Positions 37,657 through 46,547 of a DNA stretch of 61,157 nt are shown one piece after another (position 1 is the stretch's first letter; each line of letters starts with the position of its first letter). The notes under the pieces are model-generated. The model worked only from the letters and a program-made list of their open reading frames with translations, was not told where the DNA came from and did no database searches. Location of the stretch: the NCBI RefSeq assembly GCF_017355165.1, contig NZ_JADILK010000025.1:1-61157 (forward strand), read 5' to 3'. The stretch is from Bacillus sp. SD075 (GTDB lineage Bacteria > Bacillota > Bacilli > Bacillales > DSM-1321). Both the position numbers and the translations under genes were made by a program.

Positions 37657-38766
37657 ATGGTATCTAATCGAGAAATGACCATTCACTTTTTATCTTCTCA
37701 AAAAAGCAGTATCATTTCCAAATGGAAAGATGAGATGCTGCATTTACCGGACGGATATCTGGGGTATTTTAAAGGAGAAGTGGAAATTATTTTTAATCTG
37801 CTAATGGATCAGTTTGGAAAATCGGATACTGAAATAGACGATGTACTGAAGGTCGTAGGGGGAAAAATTGCGTCTGATCGAGTTAATAAGCAATTGGATA
37901 TGGAAAATTTCTTTTCCACTGTAACCATCGGGAGATCCATCATCATAGAGCACATTTTGAATTCCGAAGCATCCAAAGAAGAAATATCGGATCTAATTAA
38001 GCAAATAAACGTTTACTTCGATAAACTCATTCATTTTGCATTATCCCATTATACCGAATTGAAAACGATGGAACTTGAAGAACGCTATCAATTCATAAGC
38101 CCAAACCATAAAGACCGATTGACGCTCCTTGGCCAAATGACCTCAAGCTTTGTCCATGAATTCAGAAATCCACTGACTTCCATCATGGGATTCATACAAT
38201 TGTTACAGGCCGAACAACCAGAGATAAAATACCTTGATATCATTTCAAAGGAATTGGATCAGCTCAATTACCGGATCACACAATTCCTTAATATTTCCAA
38301 AAAGGAAACTTCAGCATCACCACCTGATCTATTTTCCATTGCTAGACTTGTTAATGAGGTAATCGAATTTTTATATCCCAGCATTTTGGAAGTTAATGCT
38401 TCCATAACATGCAATATTGCCGATGATGCCCTCATTTCCGGTTCTAAAGAAGAATTCCGGCAAGTTTTACTTAATATTATTTTAAATGCCCTTGATGTAG
38501 TTGCAGGGATGCCTTCCCCATCCATTTATATTTCAGGCTCTGAATCACCGCCCGGCATACTTACCTTAAATATATCGAACAATGGGCCGAAGATACCTGA
38601 CGACGTCCTGCCTAATATTTTTGAACCATTCATCACCACAAAAGAAAGAGGCACGGGATTGGGATTATTCGTCTGTAAAGAAATCGTCCTAAAGCATCAA
38701 GGAAACTTATCCTGTCACTCTACCGATTTCCTAACGACCTTTTCCATACAATTGAAAACTAAATAA
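37657..38766 (+). CDS. orphan sensor histidine kinase, sporulation-kinase type
   Basis: 369 residues. The N-terminal 145 residues form a helical sensor-like domain without membrane segments. Then come the HisKA phosphorylation site SFVHEFRNPLTSIMGFIQLL (His near residue 166), the N box NIILNALDVV near 275 and the ATPase G boxes NNGPKIPDD and GTGLGLFVCKEIVLKHQG near 310-350. No response regulator is adjacent, as for the KinA-E kinases that feed the Spo0 phosphorelay; assignment to sporulation is inference. ATG 37657 lies 4 nt after GGAGGG. Confidence 0.85.
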   Translation: MVSNREMTIHFLSSQKSSIISKWKDEMLHLPDGYLGYFKGEVEIIFNLLMDQFGKSDTEIDDVLKVVGGKIASDRVNKQLDMENFFSTVTIGRSIIIEHILNSEASKEEISDLIKQINVYFDKLIHFALSHYTELKTMELEERYQFISPNHKDRLTLLGQMTSSFVHEFRNPLTSIMGFIQLLQAEQPEIKYLDIISKELDQLNYRITQFLNISKKETSASPPDLFSIARLVNEVIEFLYPSILEVNASITCNIADDALISGSKEEFRQVLLNIILNALDVVAGMPSPSIYISGSESPPGILTLNISNNGPKIPDDVLPNIFEPFITTKERGTGLGLFVCKEIVLKHQGNLSCHSTDFLTTFSIQLKTK

Positions 38767-38809
38767 TGGTTAAATATCCTTTTTTCCTTAGGTTTTTAGT
38801 GTGAAATTT

Positions 38810-38839
38810 TTGACTGATTGACGTCCAGTTACTTATACT
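38810..38839 (+). promoter_or_regulatory. promoter of first CNNM gene
   Basis: TTGACT (38810-38815), 18-nt spacer, TATACT (38834-38839). It implies a 5' leader of about 200 nt. Confidence 0.6.
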
Positions 38840-38982
38840 AATAGGTAGGTTCCACTACTAATCGAGGTGAATGATCCTATAGATTGAAAATAATAAAAAG
38901 CATAATTTTCATACAAGATAGACGAGACTTATTTTTCATCTAACATTTATACACTACTATCATTTCATTCATTATTGGTTTT

Positions 38983-39049
38983 GGGAGGTGACTGGGATAA
39001 TTAAATCGATCGGTACAGCTGTCGATTTAATTAAGTCCCACACTAATTG
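38983..39049 (+). promoter_or_regulatory. SD-hairpin-TTG translation initiation structure (gene 1)
   Basis: GGGAGG (38983-38988) is 58 nt from the TTG start. Between them a 12-bp perfect stem (TAATTAAATCGA and complement), extended by TGGGA/TCCCA, folds positions 38993-39040 into a hairpin, leaving an effective spacing of 10 nt. Confidence 0.6.
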
Positions 39050-40378
39050 GACATATTAAGTTTTTTATTGGTCATTATTTTAATCGCATTAACTGCCTTT
39101 TTTGTAGCTTCGGAATTTTCAATCATAAGGGTCCGCAGCTCTAGGATTGATCAATTGATTGAAGAGGGAAACAAAAAAGCCATTGCGGCAAAGAAGGTTA
39201 CATCCGATCTTGATGAGTACCTATCCGCGACACAGCTTGGAATTACCGTTACTGCCCTTGGATTGGGGTGGCTAGGACAACCGACCATCCTCAAAATGGT
39301 TGGGCCATTATTCAATGCCTTGAATATCCCTCAAGAAGTCACAAGTATTCTGACATTCGTCATTTCATTTTCCCTGATTACGTTCCTGAATGTGGTTGTA
39401 GGTGAATTGGCTCCAAAGACGGTTGCCATCCAAAAGGCTGAACAAGTGGCCTTGGCAATTGCCGGCCCGCTGATCTTTTTCCATAAGATTGCCTTTCCCT
39501 TCATCTGGGCCTTGAATCATTCTTCCCGATTCGTTGTCGGTTTATTTGGCTTCAAGCCAGCATCCGAAAGCGAAATAGCACATACGGAAGAAGAATTGCG
39601 TTTCATCCTATCAGACAGCTATAAAAGCGGAGAGATTAACCAGTCGGAATTTAAATATGTAAATAACATCTTTGAATTCGATGATCGAGTTGCCAAAGAA
39701 ATCATGGTTCCAAGGACAGAAATCATGACCATATCCAAAGATGAAACGGTACAAAAATTCGTCGATGTGGCCAAATCGGAAAAATACACTCGATATCCTG
39801 TTGTCGAAGGTGATAAAGACCATGTCATCGGCTTAGTGAACTTAAAGGAAGTTTTCTCGGATCTTATTAAGAATCGGGAAATCCATATTAAAGCGATTGA
39901 AAATTACGCTCGTCCGATCATTCGGGTAATGGAAAATATACCCATTCACGATTTACTGTTAAAAATGCAAAAAGAACGCATTCATATGGCTATTTTGATG
40001 GATGAATACGGCGGGACTTCCGGACTTGTCACGGTCGAGGATATCCTTGAGGAAATCGTTGGGGAAATTCGTGATGAATTCGATATCGATGAGGTTGCCT
40101 CGATCAGAAAAATTAAAGATGGGCATTATATTTTAGACTCTAAACTTCTTGTAAAGGAAGTGAATGATCTACTTGGCATTCACTTAGAAGAAGATGATGT
40201 CGATACTATAGGCGGATGGGTCCTTACAGAAAATTATGATGTGAATGTAGGGGACATCATGGAAAAAGACGGATTCTGCTTTAAAGTGATCGAAATGGAA
40301 GATCACGCCATTCGTTCTATCGAAGTGACAAAAAAGGTCGTACAGCTTCCTCTTGAAGAAGACCTTACCCAAGGATAA
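39047..40378 (+). CDS. CNNM/CorC-type CBS membrane protein (hemolysin family), copy 1
   Basis: 443 residues: an N-terminal DUF21/CNNM membrane domain (about 1-200, with [18 protein letters not shown]), two CBS domains (about 210-335, including MVPRTEIMTISKDETVQKF and [29 protein letters not shown]) and a CorC/HlyC transporter-associated domain to the end. Family members are Mg/Co or Na-linked transporters or regulators; hemolysin is a historical name. Start is TTG 39047, aligned with the start of the paralogue at 43439. No ordinary ribosome site is within 15 nt; the site appears to be brought near by a hairpin. Confidence 0.9.
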   Translation: MDILSFLLVIILIALTAFFVASEFSIIRVRSSRIDQLIEEGNKKAIAAKKVTSDLDEYLSATQLGITVTALGLGWLGQPTILKMVGPLFNALNIPQEVTSILTFVISFSLITFLNVVVGELAPKTVAIQKAEQVALAIAGPLIFFHKIAFPFIWALNHSSRFVVGLFGFKPASESEIAHTEEELRFILSDSYKSGEINQSEFKYVNNIFEFDDRVAKEIMVPRTEIMTISKDETVQKFVDVAKSEKYTRYPVVEGDKDHVIGLVNLKEVFSDLIKNREIHIKAIENYARPIIRVMENIPIHDLLLKMQKERIHMAILMDEYGGTSGLVTVEDILEEIVGEIRDEFDIDEVASIRKIKDGHYILDSKLLVKEVNDLLGIHLEEDDVDTIGGWVLTENYDVNVGDIMEKDGFCFKVIEMEDHAIRSIEVTKKVVQLPLEEDLTQG

Positions 40379-40388
40379 TGATTAAAAC

Positions 40389-40421
40389 AGCCACGTAAAA
40401 GATGATTTTACGTGGCTGGCT
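40389..40421 (+). terminator. terminator after CNNM copy 1
   Basis: Perfect 12-bp stem AGCCACGTAAAA/TTTTACGTGGCT with a GATGA loop, followed by CTGCTTTTTCTT. Confidence 0.85.
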
Positions 40422-40433
40422 GCTTTTTCTTGC

Positions 40434-41066
40434 TCATTTATCGGGAAACCGTCCCATTTTTTTGACCGTAACGATTGGAGGTGTACTCTTTTTTTTCCTT
40501 AAAATATACAGCATGATGAAGATAAAGGAAAAACCAGCAGCCGGAATTAGATAAGGTTCAGTTATTTCACGGATTTGCTGCCAATTCTCACCGAGGATCC
40601 TTCCTAAGGCCAGGAACAATATTGTCCAAGGAATGATAGCTGCAACCGTATAAAATATAAACTTCCATACGGACATCCTCGCAATTCCGGCAGGGATGGA
40701 AATTGCATGACGAACCACTGGAATGAATCGAGCCGTAAAAATCACGCCTACGCCATACCGTTGAAACCACTCTTCAGCATTTACAATATGATTTTCTTTA
40801 ATTAAAATATATTTTCCATACTTCAAGAGAAAGGGCCTTCCTCCATAATAACCAGCCCAATAGAGAAATAGTTGTGCCATCGTCCCGCCTGCCACACCTG
40901 CAAGAACAGCTCCCCAAAAATTCATTTTCCCCAGGCCGACCACATAACCACCGTATCCGAGAACAAGCTCACTCGGGATGATTTCAACCATCAGCCCCAA
41001 TAAAATCCCCATATACCCCATGTCCGCAAACCCATTCAATATCGTCATCATAAGTTGTGAAATCAT
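40434..41066 (-). CDS. DedA-family membrane protein
   Basis: 210 residues with about five hydrophobic segments. DedA features are EIIPSELVLGYGGYVVGLGKMNFWGAVLAGVAGG near residues 28-61, FTARFIPVVRHAISIPAGIARM near 108-129 (the conserved F-x-R-x-x-P motif) and PWTILFLALGRILGENW near 146. DedA/VTT proteins act in membrane lipid (undecaprenyl or phosphatidylethanolamine) scrambling and envelope homeostasis. The start 41066 has AGGGAG 9 nt upstream; ATG 41096 (AAGGA site) is possible. Confidence 0.9.
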   Translation of the reverse strand: MISQLMMTILNGFADMGYMGILLGLMVEIIPSELVLGYGGYVVGLGKMNFWGAVLAGVAGGTMAQLFLYWAGYYGGRPFLLKYGKYILIKENHIVNAEEWFQRYGVGVIFTARFIPVVRHAISIPAGIARMSVWKFIFYTVAAIIPWTILFLALGRILGENWQQIREITEPYLIPAAGFSFIFIMLYILRKKKSTPPIVTVKKMGRFPDK

Positions 41067-41167
41067 GCTATCGGACTCCCTTACCGCTAATTTCATATTG
41101 TTTGTCCTTCTATCCTATTTCAGCTCATGACGTTCTATTCGATTTTTCCTATCCATCTTCAGAATGC

Positions 41168-41203
41168 ATAAAAAAAGACCAGCTGATATATACTCCGGTC
41201 TCA
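41168..41203 (-). terminator. terminator of the 54-aa ORF
   Basis: Short stem AGACC/GGTCT with seven T after it on the minus strand, 6 bp downstream of the 41209-41373 gene. Confidence 0.5.
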
Positions 41204-41208
41204 TTGCA

Positions 41209-41373
41209 TCAATATTCTTTTAGCTCCCGCTTTTGGGGAAATTGAGTAAAAGCAGTTATGGTGAGTAAGGATGAATCATTTTGTGAAACATTTGTGAAAA
41301 TCTCCTGACGTGACTTCGTTTTTTCAATATGAATCCCGAGGTCTTTATACTTGTTGATTATTTGATTATTCAT
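41209..41373 (-). CDS. small hypothetical protein, 54 aa
   Basis: ATG 41373 with AAAGGGAGGG upstream starts MNNQIINKYKDLGIHIEK and ends in KREL KEY. It is hydrophilic, with a Ser/Thr-rich middle (FTNVSQNDSSLLTITAF). The strong ribosome site and the terminator right after the stop support a real gene. No family recognised. Confidence 0.6.
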   Translation of the reverse strand: MNNQIINKYKDLGIHIEKTKSRQEIFTNVSQNDSSLLTITAFTQFPQKRELKEY

Positions 41374-41465
41374 TCTTACCCTCCCTTTCTGCTATACCGT
41401 TATCCTTTAACTTCCCATTTACCAAAAGGATAAAACCTGTTTAAACGATTCGATCCAAAAAACAA

Positions 41466-42182
41466 TCAATTGACTTGAATGGTTTGCAGTTGGTGTTCAT
41501 GCACTTCGTCTTTTTCCACATGTACCTGCACCTTATAAGTTCCCGATTCTTCGAAAGAAACCTTATTTAGATATGTGCCCTTTCCATCTTCTTCAGCTTT
41601 GGTGAAATGACTCTCTTCGCTGCCTTCCTTCCACACCTCGAAATTCACATCTGCATTTGTCAGCGGCTTCCCATTCAATTCAACTGTCGCTTCAAAGTTC
41701 GAACTGTTTCCTGCCTTTACAGGGTTACTTTGAAACTCGATGGATACATCCGAACTAGGGTGAACCGATGCACCTTCACTTTCATGTTCTGGAACGACAA
41801 CTTCCTTTTCAGGCATCACATGAAGGCCTTTGGCCGTTACGTGGGAGACTACAATATATTTGCCTTGTTCTTCAAAAGTATACATCACTTGATACATGCC
41901 ACTTCCAGTATTCTTCCCTTCAAGCATTTCCCGTTTGTCCTGTCCGGACTTTCTCACTTCAAATAGTACCTCATCAGCTTCATTCATCAAATGGCTACCC
42001 TGTTTCACGGTCGTTTCAAGAATGACTTCCTTTCCAGGTCCTAATTTCCCTTTAATGGCAATTGATGCATCCATGGATTCTGGAACAGCACTGTTCACTT
42101 CTTTATCCTCAGGCATTTCAGACTCTTGACATCCGGTCAGCATAACCATCAACAACGCAGTACACATATAGAGTTTTTTCAT
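41466..42182 (-). CDS. lipoprotein with two YtkA-like domains
   Basis: 238 residues with a lipoprotein signal peptide (MKKLYMCTALLMVMLTGC, lipobox LTGC with Cys18). Two beta-sandwich repeats of the YtkA/FixH-like kind follow: each runs from a GKEVILETTVKQG or AGNSSNFEATVELNGKPL strand to a GMYQVMYTFEEQGKYIVVSHV or GTYLNKVSFEESGTYKVQVHV strand. The protein should sit on the outer face of the membrane. YtkA-like domains occur near copper and respiratory functions, but no such neighbour is here. A His-rich segment (EVHEHQLQ) ends the protein. Confidence 0.82.
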   Translation of the reverse strand: MKKLYMCTALLMVMLTGCQESEMPEDKEVNSAVPESMDASIAIKGKLGPGKEVILETTVKQGSHLMNEADEVLFEVRKSGQDKREMLEGKNTGSGMYQVMYTFEEQGKYIVVSHVTAKGLHVMPEKEVVVPEHESEGASVHPSSDVSIEFQSNPVKAGNSSNFEATVELNGKPLTNADVNFEVWKEGSEESHFTKAEEDGKGTYLNKVSFEESGTYKVQVHVEKDEVHEHQLQTIQVN

Positions 42183-42276
42183 AAGAACTTTCCTTTACTA
42201 TTTATTAGACTAGAAATCTGTCCTTTTCATATTGCCCATCCTTTCCTTTTTTTAGATTTTTATACATCATTTAATA

Positions 42277-42849
42277 TCAAGTGGTTCGCATCACGGTGAC
42301 TGAAGTCAGCATGGCCACCGCGATGATTGTTAAAAATGAATATAAAAAGATTGAAGTCCCCACAATGCCCAGTCCGCAAAGCAGGACACATCCATCAATG
42401 AAAAAAATCAGGAAACCTACATTGAGTCCGCTCTTACTGGAAAGGATCTGTGCCAGCATATCCGTTCCGCCTGTAGAGGTCCCATACCGAAGCATCAAGC
42501 CGATTCCAAGTCCAATCAACCCTCCCCCGATTATCGCACTTACATAGATCGGAATATTCCAACCGGTGACAGCGTCGGAAAAAATATCGATGCAAAAAGA
42601 GGAAAAAAGCAAGCCATGCAAGCTGTTAAAAAATAGTTTTTTTTCAAAGTACCAAGCATATATATATAATGGAATACTACTCAAAATCACACACAGTCCT
42701 GTCGGAATTCCTATATAGTAATGAAAAATCAGCCCAATCCCTATCATGCCACCATCCAATAAATGATAAGGTATCAGGAAAAAGTTGATTCCCACGCCTA
42801 CAAGCATGCTGCCGGCAATGATTGCTGCCATCCTTTCCATGATTTTCAT
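42277..42849 (-). CDS. YitT-like (DUF161) membrane protein, short form
   Basis: 190 residues with five or six membrane helices. The DUF161 motif is visible as LLDGGMIGIGLIFHY near residue 27 and repeated as YGTSTGGTDMLAQIL near 126. Typical YitT proteins are about 280 residues with a C-terminal DUF2179 domain; that domain is absent, either by natural architecture or truncation. ATG 42849 with GGGGGTGA upstream. Transport substrate unknown. Confidence 0.82.
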   Translation of the reverse strand: MKIMERMAAIIAGSMLVGVGINFFLIPYHLLDGGMIGIGLIFHYYIGIPTGLCVILSSIPLYIYAWYFEKKLFFNSLHGLLFSSFCIDIFSDAVTGWNIPIYVSAIIGGGLIGLGIGLMLRYGTSTGGTDMLAQILSSKSGLNVGFLIFFIDGCVLLCGLGIVGTSIFLYSFLTIIAVAMLTSVTVMRTT

Positions 42850-43438
42850 GGCTGTCACCCCCTTCAAATTTCAAACTTGTCTTGATTTCTATAGAATATG
42901 TTTAAACCAACCAAAAAATAATGAAACGGACCAATTTTTATGAAACGGCCGATAGTTTTCTGAATATTCTATAATACGATACAATAAAGTAGAGAAAACA
43001 GTCAAAAACAGCTAATTATTAGCTCAAACTGATCCTTTACAAGCAATTTACCGGATTTAAGGTGCCGTAAGCTGTTTGACTGAATGATTAACTCTTTTTA
43101 TAATGAAAGTATTTAAATTAATTAGATTGAGGTGATTTGATGGGGCATTAAAGAATGTTCGTTTTGACGGACGGACGCTGCTTTGCGTAACGGATATGTG
43201 CATCCTTTTGAAAAATGCGCACTCCTTCAGACAGAAATTCTTCTATTTCCCGTCTACGCATCGCTAATCAGCATATATTCTCTTTATCACTAAAGGAAAT
43301 GGGAATTCAAACGGCTGCACAGCCATTTTGAATGAATCCCGAAAATATTCAGCACGGCAAAAAAAATATACTTGTATATTTTAAAAATGTAGGAGGTGTA
43401 CTCCTTATTCGTCTCGAAGGCGAGTTAAGGGAGACTAT
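42850..43438 (+). other. intergenic region and long leader of CNNM copy 2
   Basis: Contains a promoter at 43076-43104, then a leader of about 330 nt with a three-codon mini-ORF (ATG 43140, after GAGGTGA), a GTGCAT/ATGCGCAC hairpin near 43199-43226, and an extended hairpin at about 43310-43351 (GGGA-ATTCAAA arms). I compared it with the Mg-sensing M-box and could not match its core. Confidence 0.5.
43076..43104 (+). promoter_or_regulatory. promoter of second CNNM gene
   Basis: TTGACT (43076-43081), 17-nt spacer, TATAAT (43099-43104). Confidence 0.8.
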
Positions 43439-43441
43439 TTG
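43391..43441 (+). promoter_or_regulatory. SD-hairpin-TTG translation initiation structure (gene 2)
   Basis: AGGAGG (43391-43396) is 42 nt from the TTG start; a hairpin at 43401-43433 (CTCCTTA with TAAGGGAG, then TCG/CGA) leaves an effective spacing of 9 nt. The 3' arm AAGGGAG could itself serve as a ribosome site 5 nt from the start, so the two sites may alternate. Confidence 0.6.
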
Positions 43442-44791
43442 GACATAATAAACTTGGTTCTTATTGCCATTTTAATTGCTTTAACAGCATTTTTTGTAGC
43501 TACGGAGTTTGCGATTGTTAAAGTGAGAAGCACAAGGGTCGATCAATTAATTGAAGAAGGAAAGCCGAATGCTCTTTCAGCAAAAAAGGTCATATCGAAC
43601 CTAGATGAATACCTCTCAACATGCCAGCTCGGAATTACCGTTACCGCTCTAGGGCTTGGGGTGCTTGGAGAACCGACAGTTGAAAACATTTTGCACCCAC
43701 TCTTGAATCAATTGAATCTCCCAAATTCAGCTTCACATGCACTCTCGGTTGCAATTGCCTTTTCTTTCATTACCTTCATACATGTGGTTGTTGGGGAATT
43801 GGCACCAAAAACATTGGCAATTCAAAAAGCGGAGCAAGTAACTTTATTGGTTTCCAAACCTTTAATTGGTTTTAACAAAATCATGTATCCATTCATCTGG
43901 GTACTGAATGGCTCTGCAAGGACGCTTACAAGAATGCTAGGGTTAAAAGCAGTTTCAGAACATGATTTGGCTCACACAGAAGAAGAGCTGCGTATCATTG
44001 TTTCCGAAAGTTACAAAAGTGGCGAAATTAACCAATCAGAGTTTAAATATGTGAATAAAATTTTTGAATTCGATGATCGGATTGCAAAAGAAATCATGGT
44101 TCCGCGTACGGAAATTGCCACGGTATCCAAAAATGATACGATCCAGCAGTTTTTCACCGTTATGGCGGAAGAGAACTTTACACGATATCCTGTCATTGAT
44201 GGTGATAAAGATCATGTTATCGGAATGGTCAATATCAAAGAGCTATTCACTGAAATGATAGACAAGAACAATCAGGCAGCGTCAACGATCGACCGATATG
44301 TTCGTCCGATCATCCGTGTCATTGACAGTATCCCGATTCACGATTTACTTTTAAAAATGCAAAAGGAACGGATCCATATGGCTATCCTCATGGATGAATA
44401 CGGCGGGACGTCAGGTTTGGTGACCGTTGAAGATATACTTGAGGAAATCGTTGGCGATATTCGAGATGAGTTCGACCTGGATGAAGTGCCGGATGTCCGC
44501 AAATTAAAAGAAGATCACTATATCATCGATGCCAAGGTATTAGTCAGTGAAGTGAATGATTTACTTGGATTGGATATCAATGATGAGGATATTGATACGA
44601 TGGGCGGATGGATCCTTACCGAGGATTATGAGGCCAAACAAGGTGATATCCTGGTTTATGGTCCCTATAACTTTAGGATAAAAGAAATGGAAGATCACCA
44701 TATTCGTTATATTGAAATATACAAACCAGCTAAAGTCGTAAGCGAAGTGAAAGAATTCCCGATAATATCACAAACCGAAATCGTGTCATGA
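43439..44791 (+). CDS. CNNM/CorC-type CBS membrane protein (hemolysin family), copy 2
   Basis: 450 residues, clearly a paralogue of the 39047 gene: same DUF21 membrane domain ([19 protein letters not shown]), CBS pair ([48 protein letters not shown]) and CorC/HlyC tail with [19 protein letters not shown]. Start is TTG 43439 (TTGGACATAATA), matching copy 1 (TTGGACATATTA). The two copies are 3 kb apart and separated by five unrelated genes, so this is an older duplication. A strong terminator follows. Confidence 0.9.
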   Translation: MDIINLVLIAILIALTAFFVATEFAIVKVRSTRVDQLIEEGKPNALSAKKVISNLDEYLSTCQLGITVTALGLGVLGEPTVENILHPLLNQLNLPNSASHALSVAIAFSFITFIHVVVGELAPKTLAIQKAEQVTLLVSKPLIGFNKIMYPFIWVLNGSARTLTRMLGLKAVSEHDLAHTEEELRIIVSESYKSGEINQSEFKYVNKIFEFDDRIAKEIMVPRTEIATVSKNDTIQQFFTVMAEENFTRYPVIDGDKDHVIGMVNIKELFTEMIDKNNQAASTIDRYVRPIIRVIDSIPIHDLLLKMQKERIHMAILMDEYGGTSGLVTVEDILEEIVGDIRDEFDLDEVPDVRKLKEDHYIIDAKVLVSEVNDLLGLDINDEDIDTMGGWILTEDYEAKQGDILVYGPYNFRIKEMEDHHIRYIEIYKPAKVVSEVKEFPIISQTEIVS

Positions 44792-44796
44792 TAATG

Positions 44797-44836
44797 ACCC
44801 CCGCTCCTAAAAAACTAGGAGCGGGGGTTATTTTTT
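44797..44836 (+). terminator. terminator after CNNM copy 2
   Basis: 12-bp stem CCCCCGCTCCTA/TAGGAGCGGGGG with an AAAAAAC loop, then TTATTTTTTT. Confidence 0.92.
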
Positions 44837-44978
44837 TCCAACTGGTACATCAAATAAAGTAAACACATATTATATTAAACCTGCTGAATTTAACATTGAA
44901 TGATTAGATGAAGTATAGTTCTACCTTTATTGTTTCATACTGTTAAAAAAGCAATACTTTTTGAAGGAGTGAGGAAAC

Positions 44979-45128
44979 ATGAAACTCATAACCATTTGCC
45001 AACACTGCAAAGGAAAAGGGAAAACCCGTTATCTGCAATTCTTTTCCCGGGACTGCAATCATTGCAACGGTCAAGGTAAAGCGGTAAAAGATATGTCAAA
45101 TTTAAGAAATCAGGCAAAAAACATCTAA
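44979..45128 (+). CDS. small DnaJ-type CxxCxGxG zinc protein
   Basis: 49 residues with two CxxCxGxG motifs (CQHCKGKG at residues 7-14 and CNHCNGQG near 28-35), enough for one DnaJ-like zinc site. ATG 44979 follows GGAGTGAGGAAAC. Such mini zinc-finger proteins occur in Bacillaceae; the role is unknown. It converges on the YtvI-like gene with only 7 bp between stops. Confidence 0.75.
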   Translation: MKLITICQHCKGKGKTRYLQFFSRDCNHCNGQGKAVKDMSNLRNQAKNI

Positions 45129-45135
45129 TACTCTT

Positions 45136-46179
45136 TCATATTTTGAAGTTGGATTTGATGACACCTGCCCTCTTTAACGTATCATAAACGATCAGTATCG
45201 AAGGTCCAAGGAAAAGCCCAATGAAACCAAGCATTTTAAATCCCAAATAAAGGCTGACCAACGATGCCAATGGGCTCAATCCCATATTTGCTGAATAGAT
45301 TTTCGGTTCGATGGTCCTTCTTATGATGGTAATGACCAGAAATAGGATGATGAGGCCAACTCCTAGATGATGGTTTCCTTGAGCCCAAACAATCGCTGCC
45401 CAAGGAACCAGTACAGATCCCGTCCCCAAAATAGGTAGAATGTCCACAACTACTATTAACAGTGCCAATGGAATCGTATACTTCACATTTAGCAACCATA
45501 GTCCTCCATAAGCCATGATGAACGTGATTAAACTCAATAGGATTTGTGCCTTGATGAAGCCTACGGCTGCCATACTTAAATCTTGATAAACTAGCGAAAT
45601 CTTTTGATAAGTGGATGTTTTTAAGTAAAGGACCGCCTTTTTTCTTAACTTCGGCAATTCAAGACTAATTAAGAATAAGGCGATTAAATAAATTAAAAAG
45701 TCAATGAAAAATCCGGGAATGAATGTAACGAACTGAACCATACTCTGAACAAATCCCTCTGTGAACCCCTCTAAAGCCCTGACTCCCTTTTCCATCGTTT
45801 GTTCTATTGATTGAATGAGATTTGGCGGCAACGTTTGGGAATACCGTTCCCATTGCCTAATGACTGGCAATATAGCCGTCAAATAAACTTCACGTATGAA
45901 ACCAGGAAATTCTTCCGAATAGACAATGACCTTTTTGATTAATACCGAAAAGGAAAAATAAGTGATGCTCATAAGCCCGCCTACATATATAACAAATGAA
46001 ATCAATACTGCCCAAAACCGATGCAGCTTCGCCGTTTCACCAATCATGCGGACCAATCCATCCAAAATAATGGCGGTGAACAATGCTAAAATCAAGGCCC
46101 ATGAATAGGGAATGACGATTACTATGCCTAAAAGGAGTATACCCCTACAAAACCAGCGGAAAAAGACGGCGACATTCAC
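45136..46179 (-). CDS. AI-2E-transporter-superfamily membrane protein (YtvI-like)
   Basis: 347 residues, about seven membrane helices with a long central amphipathic segment (about residues 80-155). The C-terminal PILGTGSVLVPWAAIVW (near 250), IIRRTIEPKIYSANMGLSPLASLVSLYLGFKMLG (near 285) and FLGPSILIVY motifs identify the PerM/AI-2E family; layout resembles the B. subtilis sporulation membrane protein YtvI. The family name does not prove autoinducer transport. Start is GTG 46179 with AAGGAGGG 8 nt upstream. Confidence 0.85.
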   Translation of the reverse strand: MNVAVFFRWFCRGILLLGIVIVIPYSWALILALFTAIILDGLVRMIGETAKLHRFWAVLISFVIYVGGLMSITYFSFSVLIKKVIVYSEEFPGFIREVYLTAILPVIRQWERYSQTLPPNLIQSIEQTMEKGVRALEGFTEGFVQSMVQFVTFIPGFFIDFLIYLIALFLISLELPKLRKKAVLYLKTSTYQKISLVYQDLSMAAVGFIKAQILLSLITFIMAYGGLWLLNVKYTIPLALLIVVVDILPILGTGSVLVPWAAIVWAQGNHHLGVGLIILFLVITIIRRTIEPKIYSANMGLSPLASLVSLYLGFKMLGFIGLFLGPSILIVYDTLKRAGVIKSNFKI

Positions 46180-46307
46180 TGAACAAACCCTCCTTGCGCT
46201 TTCTTGTTCTCCTTATATTTATGAATTGGAGTCACATATATTTCGCTTATACGTTTTATTTTCTCAATAAGGGGAAAAAGAGATAAAAAGAGATGGAGGG
46301 ATGGACA

Positions 46308-46511
46308 TTGGACAATAAAGATAAGGAAAAGTATCTGGAGGAGCGGAATGATAAATCCAAGGCATTCAAGAAAAATCAGGAGAAACAGCTGGAACGTGAT
46401 CAAGTAGTCATGCCCATTGATGATTTACCAATTGATGAAATTAAATATGAACGACAAGAAGAATGTAATAAGAAAGAAACAAAACACCGTTCCACCAGCG
46501 AGAGGTTATAA
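46308..46511 (+). CDS. small charged hypothetical protein, 67 aa
   Basis: Lys/Glu-rich helical protein (DNKDKEKYLEERNDKSKAF...) with no Cys or hydrophobic segment. TTG 46308, 7 nt after GGAGGG, is preferred; ATG 46293 in the same frame contains that ribosome site and would add five residues. A strong terminator follows immediately. Function not recognised. Confidence 0.6.
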   Translation: MDNKDKEKYLEERNDKSKAFKKNQEKQLERDQVVMPIDDLPIDEIKYERQEECNKKETKHRSTSERL

Positions 46512-46515
46512 ACAA

Positions 46516-46547
46516 AAACCCAGCCACATTAAAGGCTGGGTTTTTTG
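46516..46547 (+). terminator. terminator after charged small protein
   Basis: 11-bp stem AAAACCCAGCC/GGCTGGGTTTT with an 8-nt loop and a T-run. Confidence 0.9.

Noticed and set aside
42930..43438. possible Mg-sensing M-box leader before CNNM copy 2
   Set aside because: The leader is long and structured but lacks the recognisable M-box core sequences.
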